This document shows positions 45,228-53,290 of a DNA stretch of 64,000 nt, piece by piece. Source of the stretch: CAVZBT01 sp963773605 (GTDB lineage: Bacteria > Acidobacteriota > UBA6911); assembly GCA_963773605.1 (NCBI GenBank), contig CAVZBT010000008.1, positions 186,001-250,000 on the forward strand. Direction: 5' to 3'. Below the pieces are notes generated by a model. It worked only from the letters and a program-made list of their open reading frames with translations. It searched no databases and was not told where the DNA came from. Both the position numbers and the translations under genes were made by a program. Positions within the stretch are counted from its first letter, which is position 1; each line of letters starts with the position of its first letter.

Positions 45228-46184
45228 ATGGCATTCTTGGGAAACCGACGAGTGTATGTTCGCCTCAAGGGCGGACTCGGGAATCAGCTGTTCCAGTACG
45301 CCGCAGGCAGGGCGCTGGCGCTCCGGACCCGAACGACGCTTGTGCTGGACGCTTCCAGCGGGTTCACCAGAGATCGGCTCTACCGGAGGACCTTCTCTCT
45401 CGCCAGGCTGCCCATCCGCGCCGCCACCGGCGGAGTCCTCACCTCGCTGCCCTTCTGGTTCGAGCATGTTTGGATGAGGGGATCGCGTCTCACCTCAGGC
45501 ATTCGCAAGCGCCCCTGGGGTGTCCTTCTATATGAGGCGCAGCCTCACTTCTTTCGGGAACTGCTGGACTGTCCGCCGAAGCGCGACACCTGGATGGATG
45601 GGTACTGGCAGAGCGAGGAGTACTTCGCCGATTACGATCCCGACATCACCCTCGAATTAATGCCTCCCGCCCCGGCATCCTCCACTTTCCTCGGTATGGC
45701 CTCCCTGATGGGTGCCTGCAATTCCGTGGCGGTGGGCGTGCGCATCTTCGAGGATATCCCGGGGGTCGACAAATCGGGAGGCGGCGGGCTGGCCCCCCTG
45801 CAATTCTATGAAGCCGCGGCCCGCGAGCTTGAACGGATTGCCCCGCGTCCGTCGTTCTTCGTATTCTGCACTTCGGGCGCAGCGGTGCGCGGTCGCCTGA
45901 AGTTGCCCGGCGAGGTTCACTACGTTACGCCGGACGAAGGCTTCGCCGATCCGTTGAACACCCTTTGGCTGACGACCCGGTGCAGGCACCACATTCTGTC
46001 GAACAGCTCGTTCTTCTGGTGGGGAGCATGGCTGTCTGAACGAAAGGCGCAGGGCAACGTGATCATTGCCTGCGACCTCTTTCCCAATCGCCACACCATC
46101 CCCAAAAGGTGGACCCGCTACCCGGTTTCACACGTGAAGGCCGACAGCCAATTTACCGTTTCACCAAAGGCGAGGAGCTCGTGA
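45228..46184 (+). CDS. Alpha-1,2-fucosyltransferase, GT11
   Basis: This intact 318-residue enzyme opens VYVRLKGGLGNQLFQYAAGRALA, the GDP-fucose-binding motif that defines GT11. The later motifs are WMDGYWQSEEYF and ILSNSSFFWWGAWLS. It transfers fucose (or a related GDP-sugar such as colitose) in alpha-1,2 linkage to a glycan at the inner face of the membrane. The ATG at 45228 directly follows GAGG, unusually close; a GTG at 45252 is possible. It sits 2 bp behind the DUF268 gene and is part of the plus-strand group of the locus. A GDP-fucose pathway is not in the window. Confidence 0.9.
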   Translation: MAFLGNRRVYVRLKGGLGNQLFQYAAGRALALRTRTTLVLDASSGFTRDRLYRRTFSLARLPIRAATGGVLTSLPFWFEHVWMRGSRLTSGIRKRPWGVLLYEAQPHFFRELLDCPPKRDTWMDGYWQSEEYFADYDPDITLELMPPAPASSTFLGMASLMGACNSVAVGVRIFEDIPGVDKSGGGGLAPLQFYEAAARELERIAPRPSFFVFCTSGAAVRGRLKLPGEVHYVTPDEGFADPLNTLWLTTRCRHHILSNSSFFWWGAWLSERKAQGNVIIACDLFPNRHTIPKRWTRYPVSHVKADSQFTVSPKARSS

Positions 46185-46407
46185 CACCATCGCATTCAAA
46201 CCCGGCAGAGAGGCGGAACCCAACCTCGACGTCGCCGAATCAGTACGTTAGCCCGATGAAATGAAGACGCCTGTGTCCAACCCGCGCTTTTTCCGAGCAC
46301 CGATCGAATATACCCCTGCACTCTCTCGACCATCTGCATGGCGAGCCGGCACCCGTGGAGGACCCGCCACTTTACTCAATGGATACTTCCGACGGGGACC
46401 CGAATAA

Positions 46408-47394
46408 ATGCAACTCCTTGTTAGCGTTGTCATGAGCGTTCACAACGATGCCGCTTTCCTGCCGGAGGCCATCGAGAGCATCCTGGACCAGGATTTTCGT
46501 CATTTTGAATTCATTATCATCAATGACGGTTCCACGGACGACGCCACTCAAAGGATCATCGAATCTTACCGCGACGAGCGCATTGTTGCCTGCACACAAC
46601 AACGGCACGGGTTAACCAGATCCCTGAACCAGGGCTTGCAGATGGCCCGTGGTAGGTACATCGCGCGCCAGGATGCCGATGATATTTCGCTGCCCGGCCG
46701 CTTATCCAAGGAAGTCGCCTTTCTGGAGACCCGAACGGATGTCGCGTTGATCGGGACCGGAATCGTCCTCATCAGCGAACGGGGTGCACTCCTGCGCCAA
46801 TATCTCTATCCGCAAAACCACGCTGCGTTGCGCCAACAACTTCTTCGCGTCGTAAACCCGTTCCCCCACAGTTCCGTAATGTATCGCAGAGATGTGGTGC
46901 TCGGCCAGGGGGGGTATGACGAGAGATTTTACCGGAGCGAGGACTACGCGCTTTATCTGCGCTTGACCGAACAACACCAGTGTTCCACCATTCGCGAGCC
47001 TCTCGTCAAGATTCGCTATCGCTCACACTCGGTCACCTACCGCGACCATGAGGCGCATCAGATCAAGAATGCCATCCTGGCCCGCGCCTTGGTATCGGTA
47101 CGGCAAAATACATCGAGTGACGCTGACCGCCTCTCTCAACAGGAACCCTTCCGCACTGAGTATGACCGGTGGTTTGCAGCCTCACGGCTGGCACGTCGAT
47201 TTAACCTGTTGAAGTCACGACGGCAATGGCAGCAGATGTGGTATTCGCGCGACTATCGCGGATGTCTTCGCCTGTTAACCGCCTGGTTGCGGCACGAACC
47301 CGCGTCCCTTATCTGGTGGCGCCCGGCGAACTTCTGGAACGCAACGATGGAGAAAGACATTTTGGACATTGCCCGCAGATGCCGATCCACGTAA
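46408..47394 (+). CDS. GT2-family glycosyltransferase
   Basis: This intact 328-residue family-2 enzyme has the GT-A fold: VSVVMSVHNDAAFLPEAIESIL at the N-terminus, INDGSTDD near 40-47 and the acidic metal site ARQDADDISLPGR near 90. It then has GGYDERFYRSEDYALYLRL with the base-type acid. A lower G+C content begins here and continues to 48.5 kb. A 223-bp spacer with no gene separates it from the fucosyltransferase. It attaches one sugar of the repeat unit; which one is not known. Confidence 0.88.
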   Translation: MQLLVSVVMSVHNDAAFLPEAIESILDQDFRHFEFIIINDGSTDDATQRIIESYRDERIVACTQQRHGLTRSLNQGLQMARGRYIARQDADDISLPGRLSKEVAFLETRTDVALIGTGIVLISERGALLRQYLYPQNHAALRQQLLRVVNPFPHSSVMYRRDVVLGQGGYDERFYRSEDYALYLRLTEQHQCSTIREPLVKIRYRSHSVTYRDHEAHQIKNAILARALVSVRQNTSSDADRLSQQEPFRTEYDRWFAASRLARRFNLLKSRRQWQQMWYSRDYRGCLRLLTAWLRHEPASLIWWRPANFWNATMEKDILDIARRCRST

Positions 47395-47559
47395 CCGCGG
47401 GCCTGCCCTTTGCACAACTGAACACCAAGGGCTTATCCACTTGACCCAGGCAACCTGAGGCCCAACCCGACTTGGCTGGGCCTATACTACTATCGCCACA
47501 CCACCACCTTGGCTTCGGGACCCGAGCCAAGCAACACCGGCGCGCGCTGGGGAACAACA

Positions 47560-48462
47560 ATGAAACACGATATGTTCAAACTGGAGCCGTGGGTACAAAC
47601 GATCATCGTTGATCCCCTGAGCAAAGAGCCACTCTCTCTCGATGAGCAGGGAAACCTAACTTCCCCTTACGGACGAAAGTACCCCGTTATTAATGGGACA
47701 TATGACTTGAGGTTGCTCAATAACCAGATCACCTCTGACCAAGTACTGTGGAACGAATGTCAAACCGAATATGAACGATCCTCCAATGACGTTATCAGAA
47801 CGGATAAGCAACAAGACTACCTGGCCGAAATCGAGGGTGTCCGGGACGTCTATCGGGACTTGCCGATTGTAGGCCGTTGCCTCGATGTCGGTGGGCATCA
47901 AGGGCGCCTTAGGTATTTCCTTTCGCCCAAGCAACAATACATTACCTGCGATCCGTACTTGGATGTTTTTAAGAACATCAATGCACAGCCCAACCTCCTG
48001 AAAGCATACCCGTTTCTGCTGGAGCCTGTGAACTTCATCTGCTGTGATGCCGAGTTCCTCCCGTTCATGTCGTCGTCTTTTGATGTCGTACACATGAGAT
48101 CGGTCATTGACCACTTTCTAAATCCCGAACTGGCGCTCAACGAGGCTTATAGAGTGCTCAGGAATAATGCATCACTCATTGTTGGTCTATATGTTCATGG
48201 AGGCCGAAGTGGCAAGCCTACGCTCGAACGAACGGTCAAGGACGGGATAAAACACATTTTGCAGATGGCAGGAGTCAATGCCTTCAGAGATTACCATGTC
48301 TGGCATCCAACCGCGCAAGAACTCACTGGTTTGATTGACGCAAGTGGGTTTTCCATCGACAAGGTGCATTGGCAGAAAGGGTACAACGATACGGTTTGCT
48401 ACATACGCGGCATAAAGCGCATGGGCTTGACACGAACACCCGCATCGAAGGAACTTCGTTGA
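47560..48462 (+). CDS. Class I SAM methyltransferase with a Trm112-like N-terminus
   Basis: This 300-residue protein starts at the ATG at 47560. Residues 16-50 (VDPLSKEPLSLDEQGNLTS, then YGRKYPVINGTYDL) look like a Trm112/YcaR module without its zinc cysteines. The methyltransferase core follows: RCLDVGGHQGRLRYFL (motif I), YITCDPYLDVFKN, and FDVVHMRSVIDHFLNPELAL. It is clearly poorer in G+C than its surroundings, a sign of transfer into the locus. It is the last plus-strand gene and ends convergent with the minus-strand operon. It is probably an O-methyltransferase for a sugar. Confidence 0.85.
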   Translation: MKHDMFKLEPWVQTIIVDPLSKEPLSLDEQGNLTSPYGRKYPVINGTYDLRLLNNQITSDQVLWNECQTEYERSSNDVIRTDKQQDYLAEIEGVRDVYRDLPIVGRCLDVGGHQGRLRYFLSPKQQYITCDPYLDVFKNINAQPNLLKAYPFLLEPVNFICCDAEFLPFMSSSFDVVHMRSVIDHFLNPELALNEAYRVLRNNASLIVGLYVHGGRSGKPTLERTVKDGIKHILQMAGVNAFRDYHVWHPTAQELTGLIDASGFSIDKVHWQKGYNDTVCYIRGIKRMGLTRTPASKELR

Positions 48463-48566
48463 TAGGAGCGTAAAGGTTAGAGCTGCAAGTCTGCGGCGGG
48501 CTGATCGGCGCGACGAAGGGGAAGAATCACATGCCCGACCGCATATCGAGGGGACGGGCCGCTGCC

Positions 48567-49346
48567 TCAATACAACTTGTATCCCCACCGACCGAAATAG
48601 CGCAGCGCACTCCTGACAAAGTAGTACGTATAGACCCAGCTCTTGTGAGTTGAACGTTCCCAGAAATGGGTCACACAGACGTCGGGGAAATGCACCGTTC
48701 GGTGTGTCTGCTGCACTCTGCGGCACAGGTCCACGTCCTCAAAGTAAAGAAAGTAACTTGGTTCGAAGCCGCCGAGCGATTTGAGCAAGTCAGTACGGCA
48801 AAACATGAATGCGCCGCTCAGAAAGGGGACGTCACAAACCTGATCGTAGCCCACATCGCGCATTTCATAGTAATCGATCCGGTGTCGGAAATAACGCTGG
48901 AGGTCCTTTGGAACAAAGCGGCGCAGGAACAGGTCCAGCAATGTGGGGAGCCGCTTGTTCAGACCCTGAATACTACCATCGTCGTTGAGAATCTTGGGAG
49001 ACACGATCCCTATATCCGGATTACTGTCCATATAGTCGCGGAGAGACGCAAATACCTCGCGCGCAACCAACATATCCGAGTTCATAATGACAACATATCG
49101 ACCTTCAGCCTTGTGCAGATTGAGGTTATGATTCTCACCGTAGCCTGCCCTCTTGGGGTTTTGCGTAATCTGCACCGTGGGAAAGCTACGTCTGACAAAG
49201 TCGGCGGTGCCGTCCGTAGAGCGATTATCCACGAGAAGGATTTGAGATTGAACGCAGCCCGCGGCCACCGTCAACGAAGGCAACAGCCGCTCGAGGTCGG
49301 TGCGTTGGTTAAGCGCAACCAGCGAAATAGTGACTTCCATCGGCAT
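48567..49346 (-). CDS. GT2-family glycosyltransferase (rhamnosyltransferase-like)
   Basis: This intact 259-residue protein is the last gene of the minus-strand operon. It has ISLVALNQRTDLERLLPSL, ILLVDNRSTDGT, NPKRAGYGENHNLNLHKA, then VIMNSDMLV, PDIGIVSPKIL and GGFEPSYFLYFEDVDLCRRV, the pattern of WbbL-type rhamnosyltransferases. The ATG at 49346 lies 26 bp after the end of the asparagine-synthase gene, so the two are co-transcribed. Rhamnose transfer is inferred from family resemblance only. Confidence 0.85.
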   Translation of the reverse strand: MPMEVTISLVALNQRTDLERLLPSLTVAAGCVQSQILLVDNRSTDGTADFVRRSFPTVQITQNPKRAGYGENHNLNLHKAEGRYVVIMNSDMLVAREVFASLRDYMDSNPDIGIVSPKILNDDGSIQGLNKRLPTLLDLFLRRFVPKDLQRYFRHRIDYYEMRDVGYDQVCDVPFLSGAFMFCRTDLLKSLGGFEPSYFLYFEDVDLCRRVQQTHRTVHFPDVCVTHFWERSTHKSWVYTYYFVRSALRYFGRWGYKLY

Positions 49347-49372
49347 TGGGCGCTCTGTCGCGATCTTATGTC

Positions 49373-51250
49373 CTACACTTTGACTGCGAATCTGTCCAGC
49401 CACAGGGCCAAGTTGGCCAGGAGCCAAATGCGCGCACCGTGGTCAGCCTTGGATGCTCGATGCGCAGTGATGATATTGTTGATGTAGGCCTGATCAAAGA
49501 GGTGCGGGTTGGCCACGGGCCCATCCAACAACAGTGAGCGAAAGTGCACGCCAAGCTCATCACGAATCCACTCGTCGAGCGGCAGTTCGAAGCCATGCTT
49601 GGGTCGTTCCACAATGAAAGGGGGCAGGAGCTTCCGTGCAACGGCTTTGAGCGCATACTTTGTCGCTCTGCCGCGCAACTTGAGCCTGTCCGGCATGGAT
49701 TCTGCCAACCCCACCACACGATTATCCAGGTACGGCACCCGAGCTTCAACCGAAGCAGCCATGCTCATCCGATCCACTTTCATCAACAGGTCATCAGGCA
49801 ACCAGGACAGGGTGTCCAGCTGGAGCATCTTCTGCAAGGCGGTCAGATGTCCGGTGTCGGCCAGGTGCGTCCGCACCAGGTCTTGGGCATGCTGATCCAC
49901 CTCGGCCTGGAGGTCGCGCGTGAGCAACCGGGCGCGGTAGTGATCTGGAAAACCCACCTTTCGCCAGGCGATCACGCGTTCGTCGGTTGTGGAGATGGAG
50001 GCCGTCTTTGTCAGCAGCCGCCGGTGTCGCTCGAAATGCGGCAGTCGGCTCAGCAATGAGAGTAAGGTGCGGCGCAGCCGCGCTGGAAGTCCCTGATACA
50101 GGCGCAGGTAGCGATCAAGCCGATATTTCGTATAACCGGCGAACATTTCGTCAGCCCCTTCCCCGGAAAGGGCGACCGTAACCCCGCGCTCCTTGGCCAG
50201 CTTGGCGACAAAGAAGGTCGGCAGCGCCGCGGGATCCCCGAGTGGTTCATCCATATGCCAGATTAGCGCGGGCAGATCGCGCACCATGTCCGGTGTAACC
50301 ATCAGCGCGTGGTGGTCCGTGTGTAAATGGTGGGCAACCGTCTGGGCGTGACTCAGTTCGTTCTTAGCATTCTTCCCGGCGAAGCCCACGCTGAACGTCT
50401 TGACCGGCCGGTTCATGGCTCGCGCCATCAGCGCGACGATGGTACTCGAATCCACACCACCGCTCAAGAACGCGCCCAGCGGCACATCGCTGACCAGATG
50501 GCTCCGCACAGCCGCATCCAGCGTCTCCTCCAATAGGTCGATCCACTGTGCGTCTGAACGGGTTCTACCGGGCTGTTCAAAATGAAATTGCCAGAAGGGC
50601 CGCTCCTGCGCGTTCAGCTTGCCGGGCTCAATGATCAGCAAGTGGCCGGGTCGGAGCTTTCGGACCCCTTTGAAGAGTGTGAGGGGTGCGGGCACGTACT
50701 GGTACGTCAAATACCCATCCAAGGCCACCAGATCCAACTGCGCTTCGAACCCGGGGAACAGAGTGATAGGCTTGATTTCCGATGCAAAAACGAAACTTCC
50801 GTTGACCCAGGCGTAGTAAACCGGCTTGATCCCAATTCGGTCGCGGGCGACGATCAAGCGCTGCTGCCTGCGGTCCCAAAGCGCGATCCCGAACATCCCA
50901 TCAAGCTTTTCAAAAACCTGAAGACCATACTCTTCGTAGCCGTGTACAATGACTTCCGTATCTGCCCGGGTCGTGAAGTGATGGCCTTTGGCCCTCAGAT
51001 CGTCGCGCAGTCGCGCAAAGTTGTAGATTTCACCGTTGAACACCACCGCGACATCACGGCGCTCACTAAAAATCGGTTGCCCGCCGCCAGACACATCGAT
51101 GATGCTGAGCCGGCGCATACCCAATGCCACCCGGCCCGTTTCGTAGAAGTACCCACTGTCATCGGGTCCGCGGTGGACGATGGTCGCACACATGGCCTGC
51201 AAGATGTATTCAGAAGCGCTCGAACCGACGAACCCGCATATGCCGCACAT
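49373..51250 (-). CDS. asnB: Asparagine-synthase-type glutamine amidotransferase, first of two
   Basis: This 625-residue protein starts MCGICGFVG, so the cysteine after the start becomes the glutaminase nucleophile. The ATG at 51250 is chosen for that reason. The glutaminase domain has VHRGPDDSG (26-34), RLSIIDVSGGGQP and FNGEIYN (71-77). The synthetase domain has the ATP loop LSGGVDSS (262-269), LSGEGADEMFAGY, and LPDDLLMKVDRMSMAASVEAR. All catalytic motifs are present. In polysaccharide loci such enzymes form amides on uronic acids (as WbpS-type proteins do) rather than asparagine. It is 5 bp behind a GT4 gene and 26 bp before a GT2 gene in the long operon. Confidence 0.85.
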   Translation of the reverse strand: MCGICGFVGSSASEYILQAMCATIVHRGPDDSGYFYETGRVALGMRRLSIIDVSGGGQPIFSERRDVAVVFNGEIYNFARLRDDLRAKGHHFTTRADTEVIVHGYEEYGLQVFEKLDGMFGIALWDRRQQRLIVARDRIGIKPVYYAWVNGSFVFASEIKPITLFPGFEAQLDLVALDGYLTYQYVPAPLTLFKGVRKLRPGHLLIIEPGKLNAQERPFWQFHFEQPGRTRSDAQWIDLLEETLDAAVRSHLVSDVPLGAFLSGGVDSSTIVALMARAMNRPVKTFSVGFAGKNAKNELSHAQTVAHHLHTDHHALMVTPDMVRDLPALIWHMDEPLGDPAALPTFFVAKLAKERGVTVALSGEGADEMFAGYTKYRLDRYLRLYQGLPARLRRTLLSLLSRLPHFERHRRLLTKTASISTTDERVIAWRKVGFPDHYRARLLTRDLQAEVDQHAQDLVRTHLADTGHLTALQKMLQLDTLSWLPDDLLMKVDRMSMAASVEARVPYLDNRVVGLAESMPDRLKLRGRATKYALKAVARKLLPPFIVERPKHGFELPLDEWIRDELGVHFRSLLLDGPVANPHLFDQAYINNIITAHRASKADHGARIWLLANLALWLDRFAVKV

Positions 51251-51255
51251 ACTCG

Positions 51256-52413
51256 TCAAGACACTCTTCTGGCAGACTGTAAGAGCCCGGTGTACAAATC
51301 CGCATACTGCCGTGCCATACGTTCAGCCCCGAATAGCTTATGAGCACGTTCCTGACCCGCCTGGCCCATTCTTCGACATAATTCGGAGTCACGCAAGAGT
51401 AGAGTCAGTGCCGTGGTGAAACCCGCCTCATCCCCTATCGGCAATACAAATCCGGTCTCTTCCTGCACGACGGCTTCCGCGTTCCCGCCCACGTCTGTGA
51501 CCACGCAGGGCAAACCCCCTGCCATGGCTTCCATCACAGATCGCGGCAAACCTTCGTACAGCGAGGGCAACACAAAGATGTCAAAGGCCTGCAAAATGCG
51601 CGGCACATCAAATCGAAAGCCGGGCAAGAGCACAAAGCCGCTCAGGCCCAGTTCGGCAACCATGCTTTCGAGTGTCGAACGTTCTTCGCCATCGCCGATG
51701 ATGACGAAGCGCACATTTTCGCGATGGACCCTCAAAGCATGTGCCACGGTGATCAAGAACGGATAGTTCTTCTGCCGGTGTAACCTGCCTACTGAACCCA
51801 CGACGATATGGTCCGGTGCAATTCCCAACTCGGCGCGAACAGCAAGACGTTCGCCGGACAAGCGACGAAATGGCTCCAGATCAATCGCGTTCAGGACGGC
51901 GACGATGTGACCTGGATCAAGGCCCAGACATTGGATTGCCGCACGGCGCACATTTTCCGAGTTAGCCACGTATTTGGATACCCATCGGGCAGTTCTGCGT
52001 TCCACCTGCCGCACTGCTCGTGAGATCGCATCCTGCTTCTGCATGTACTCTTCGATATTGCGGACCGTGCTGATAATGACCGGCACACCCGCCAGTTTGG
52101 CTGCCATCCGCCCGTACAGGTTAGCGCGCACCAGGTGGCAGTGGAGGATGTCTGGTTGCTCCCGCCGTAATTGCCGCATAAGCCGGATCAGGATGCGCAC
52201 ATCCAGGAAGGACTTCCCCATCCCAAGACTCCGGTAGCTCGCTCCCGCCCGGGCGGCCTCGCTGTGCGGGTTACGCTGGAGGGGGGGAGAACACAGGGAC
52301 CAGACCAGCGATTGGAACTGATCCTTGTCCTCGGCAAGGACCTGGGCCAGGATGCCGCTGCTGGGGCCATCACCCTTGAGAAGACTCGGGGTTAGGTGGC
52401 AAATTTTGATCAT
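51256..52413 (-). CDS. GT4-family glycosyltransferase
   Basis: This intact 385-residue enzyme starts at the ATG at 52413. The N-terminal Rossmann part reads IKICHLTPSLLKGDGPSSGI. The donor-binding part has VGSVGRLHRQKNYPFLI, FVIIGDGEERSTLESMVAELG, VLPSLYEGLPRSVMEAMAGGLPCVVTDVGGNAE and EXFGxxxxxE-like GDEAGFTTAL. GT-B retaining transferase, cytoplasmic face. Operon member between a methyltransferase and the first asparagine-synthase gene. Confidence 0.9.
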   Translation of the reverse strand: MIKICHLTPSLLKGDGPSSGILAQVLAEDKDQFQSLVWSLCSPPLQRNPHSEAARAGASYRSLGMGKSFLDVRILIRLMRQLRREQPDILHCHLVRANLYGRMAAKLAGVPVIISTVRNIEEYMQKQDAISRAVRQVERRTARWVSKYVANSENVRRAAIQCLGLDPGHIVAVLNAIDLEPFRRLSGERLAVRAELGIAPDHIVVGSVGRLHRQKNYPFLITVAHALRVHRENVRFVIIGDGEERSTLESMVAELGLSGFVLLPGFRFDVPRILQAFDIFVLPSLYEGLPRSVMEAMAGGLPCVVTDVGGNAEAVVQEETGFVLPIGDEAGFTTALTLLLRDSELCRRMGQAGQERAHKLFGAERMARQYADLYTGLLQSARRVS

Positions 52414-52464
52414 GTTGAACGACCGGGGCGCAGAACCGCAGCCATATCGTATCAAGAGAGCGTT

Positions 52465-53271
52465 CTATTTCGTGGGAAATCGGAACATAAACTCATTGCA
52501 GCCCAGCCCATTGACCGTGCTGAGATACTCCAAGGCGCAGCCGTATCGGGTCCGGAGATAGTGAAGCACCGCTCCTGGTGTTGCATGCTCATACGGAAAA
52601 CCTCCCAGCCAGTCGCGTATGTCATGGGAAAAACTCATTCCACGGCAAGAGACGTTCCCGTAGTTCCGGATGGCGGCAATCGGGTTGCGTAGCGTGAAGG
52701 CGTAAAAGACGACAAAAACGCCCATATAGGCATATTCCATCAAACAGCGCACGGGCGTGGGCATGCAATTATAAGTACGTTTAATGTGCCGCCACAGAGC
52801 CGAGGACCGATTTGTGTTATATAGTGCGAGGGCTAAGACGCCACCCGACCTGACGCTGCGGGCTACGTTGTCCACGGCAGCCCACATGGATCCCGTGTGG
52901 TGGAGCACGCCCCAGGAGTAGATTACGTCGGCGGGTGGCAGGGCAGACAAAAAACGGCTATCCAGCACATCACCTCTCAAAATGCACCAGACTCCTTCCG
53001 GGATCGCAGAGCTCTCCCGCAAGCGAACCGTGGCCTGCACAGAGTCCGCGTCATAGTCAAAAGAGACCACCCGCTCTGCGCCGAGCAGACAAGCAGCCAG
53101 GGAAAACAGTCCGCTTCCGCAGCCAACGTCCAAGAAGGTTTTGCCCTGCAAATCTTCCATCTGCAGCACGCGCCTCAGTGAATCCATGGCCAGACCGATA
53201 CGCTGGTCATCGATGCGATTGACGAAACTCTGCCAGTTCCGTCCGAAGGCAAAGCGTATCTGTTTGGTCAT
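52465..53271 (-). CDS. Class I SAM methyltransferase
   Basis: This 268-residue protein has FLDVGCGSGLFSLAA (motif I), VVSFDYDADSV, GVWCILRGDVLDSRF, then ADVIYSWGVLHHTGSM and GGVLALALYNTN. The last 90 residues add two apolar stretches (YMGVFVVFYAFTL) and a region found in methyltransferases of glycan loci (GGFPYEHATPGAVLHYL). The start is the ATG at 53271, 19 bp after the second asparagine-synthase gene. It probably methylates a sugar hydroxyl; the acceptor is unknown. Confidence 0.85.
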   Translation of the reverse strand: MTKQIRFAFGRNWQSFVNRIDDQRIGLAMDSLRRVLQMEDLQGKTFLDVGCGSGLFSLAACLLGAERVVSFDYDADSVQATVRLRESSAIPEGVWCILRGDVLDSRFLSALPPADVIYSWGVLHHTGSMWAAVDNVARSVRSGGVLALALYNTNRSSALWRHIKRTYNCMPTPVRCLMEYAYMGVFVVFYAFTLRNPIAAIRNYGNVSCRGMSFSHDIRDWLGGFPYEHATPGAVLHYLRTRYGCALEYLSTVNGLGCNEFMFRFPTK

Positions 53272-53290
53272 AGGGAGGGGTCCACAAACG

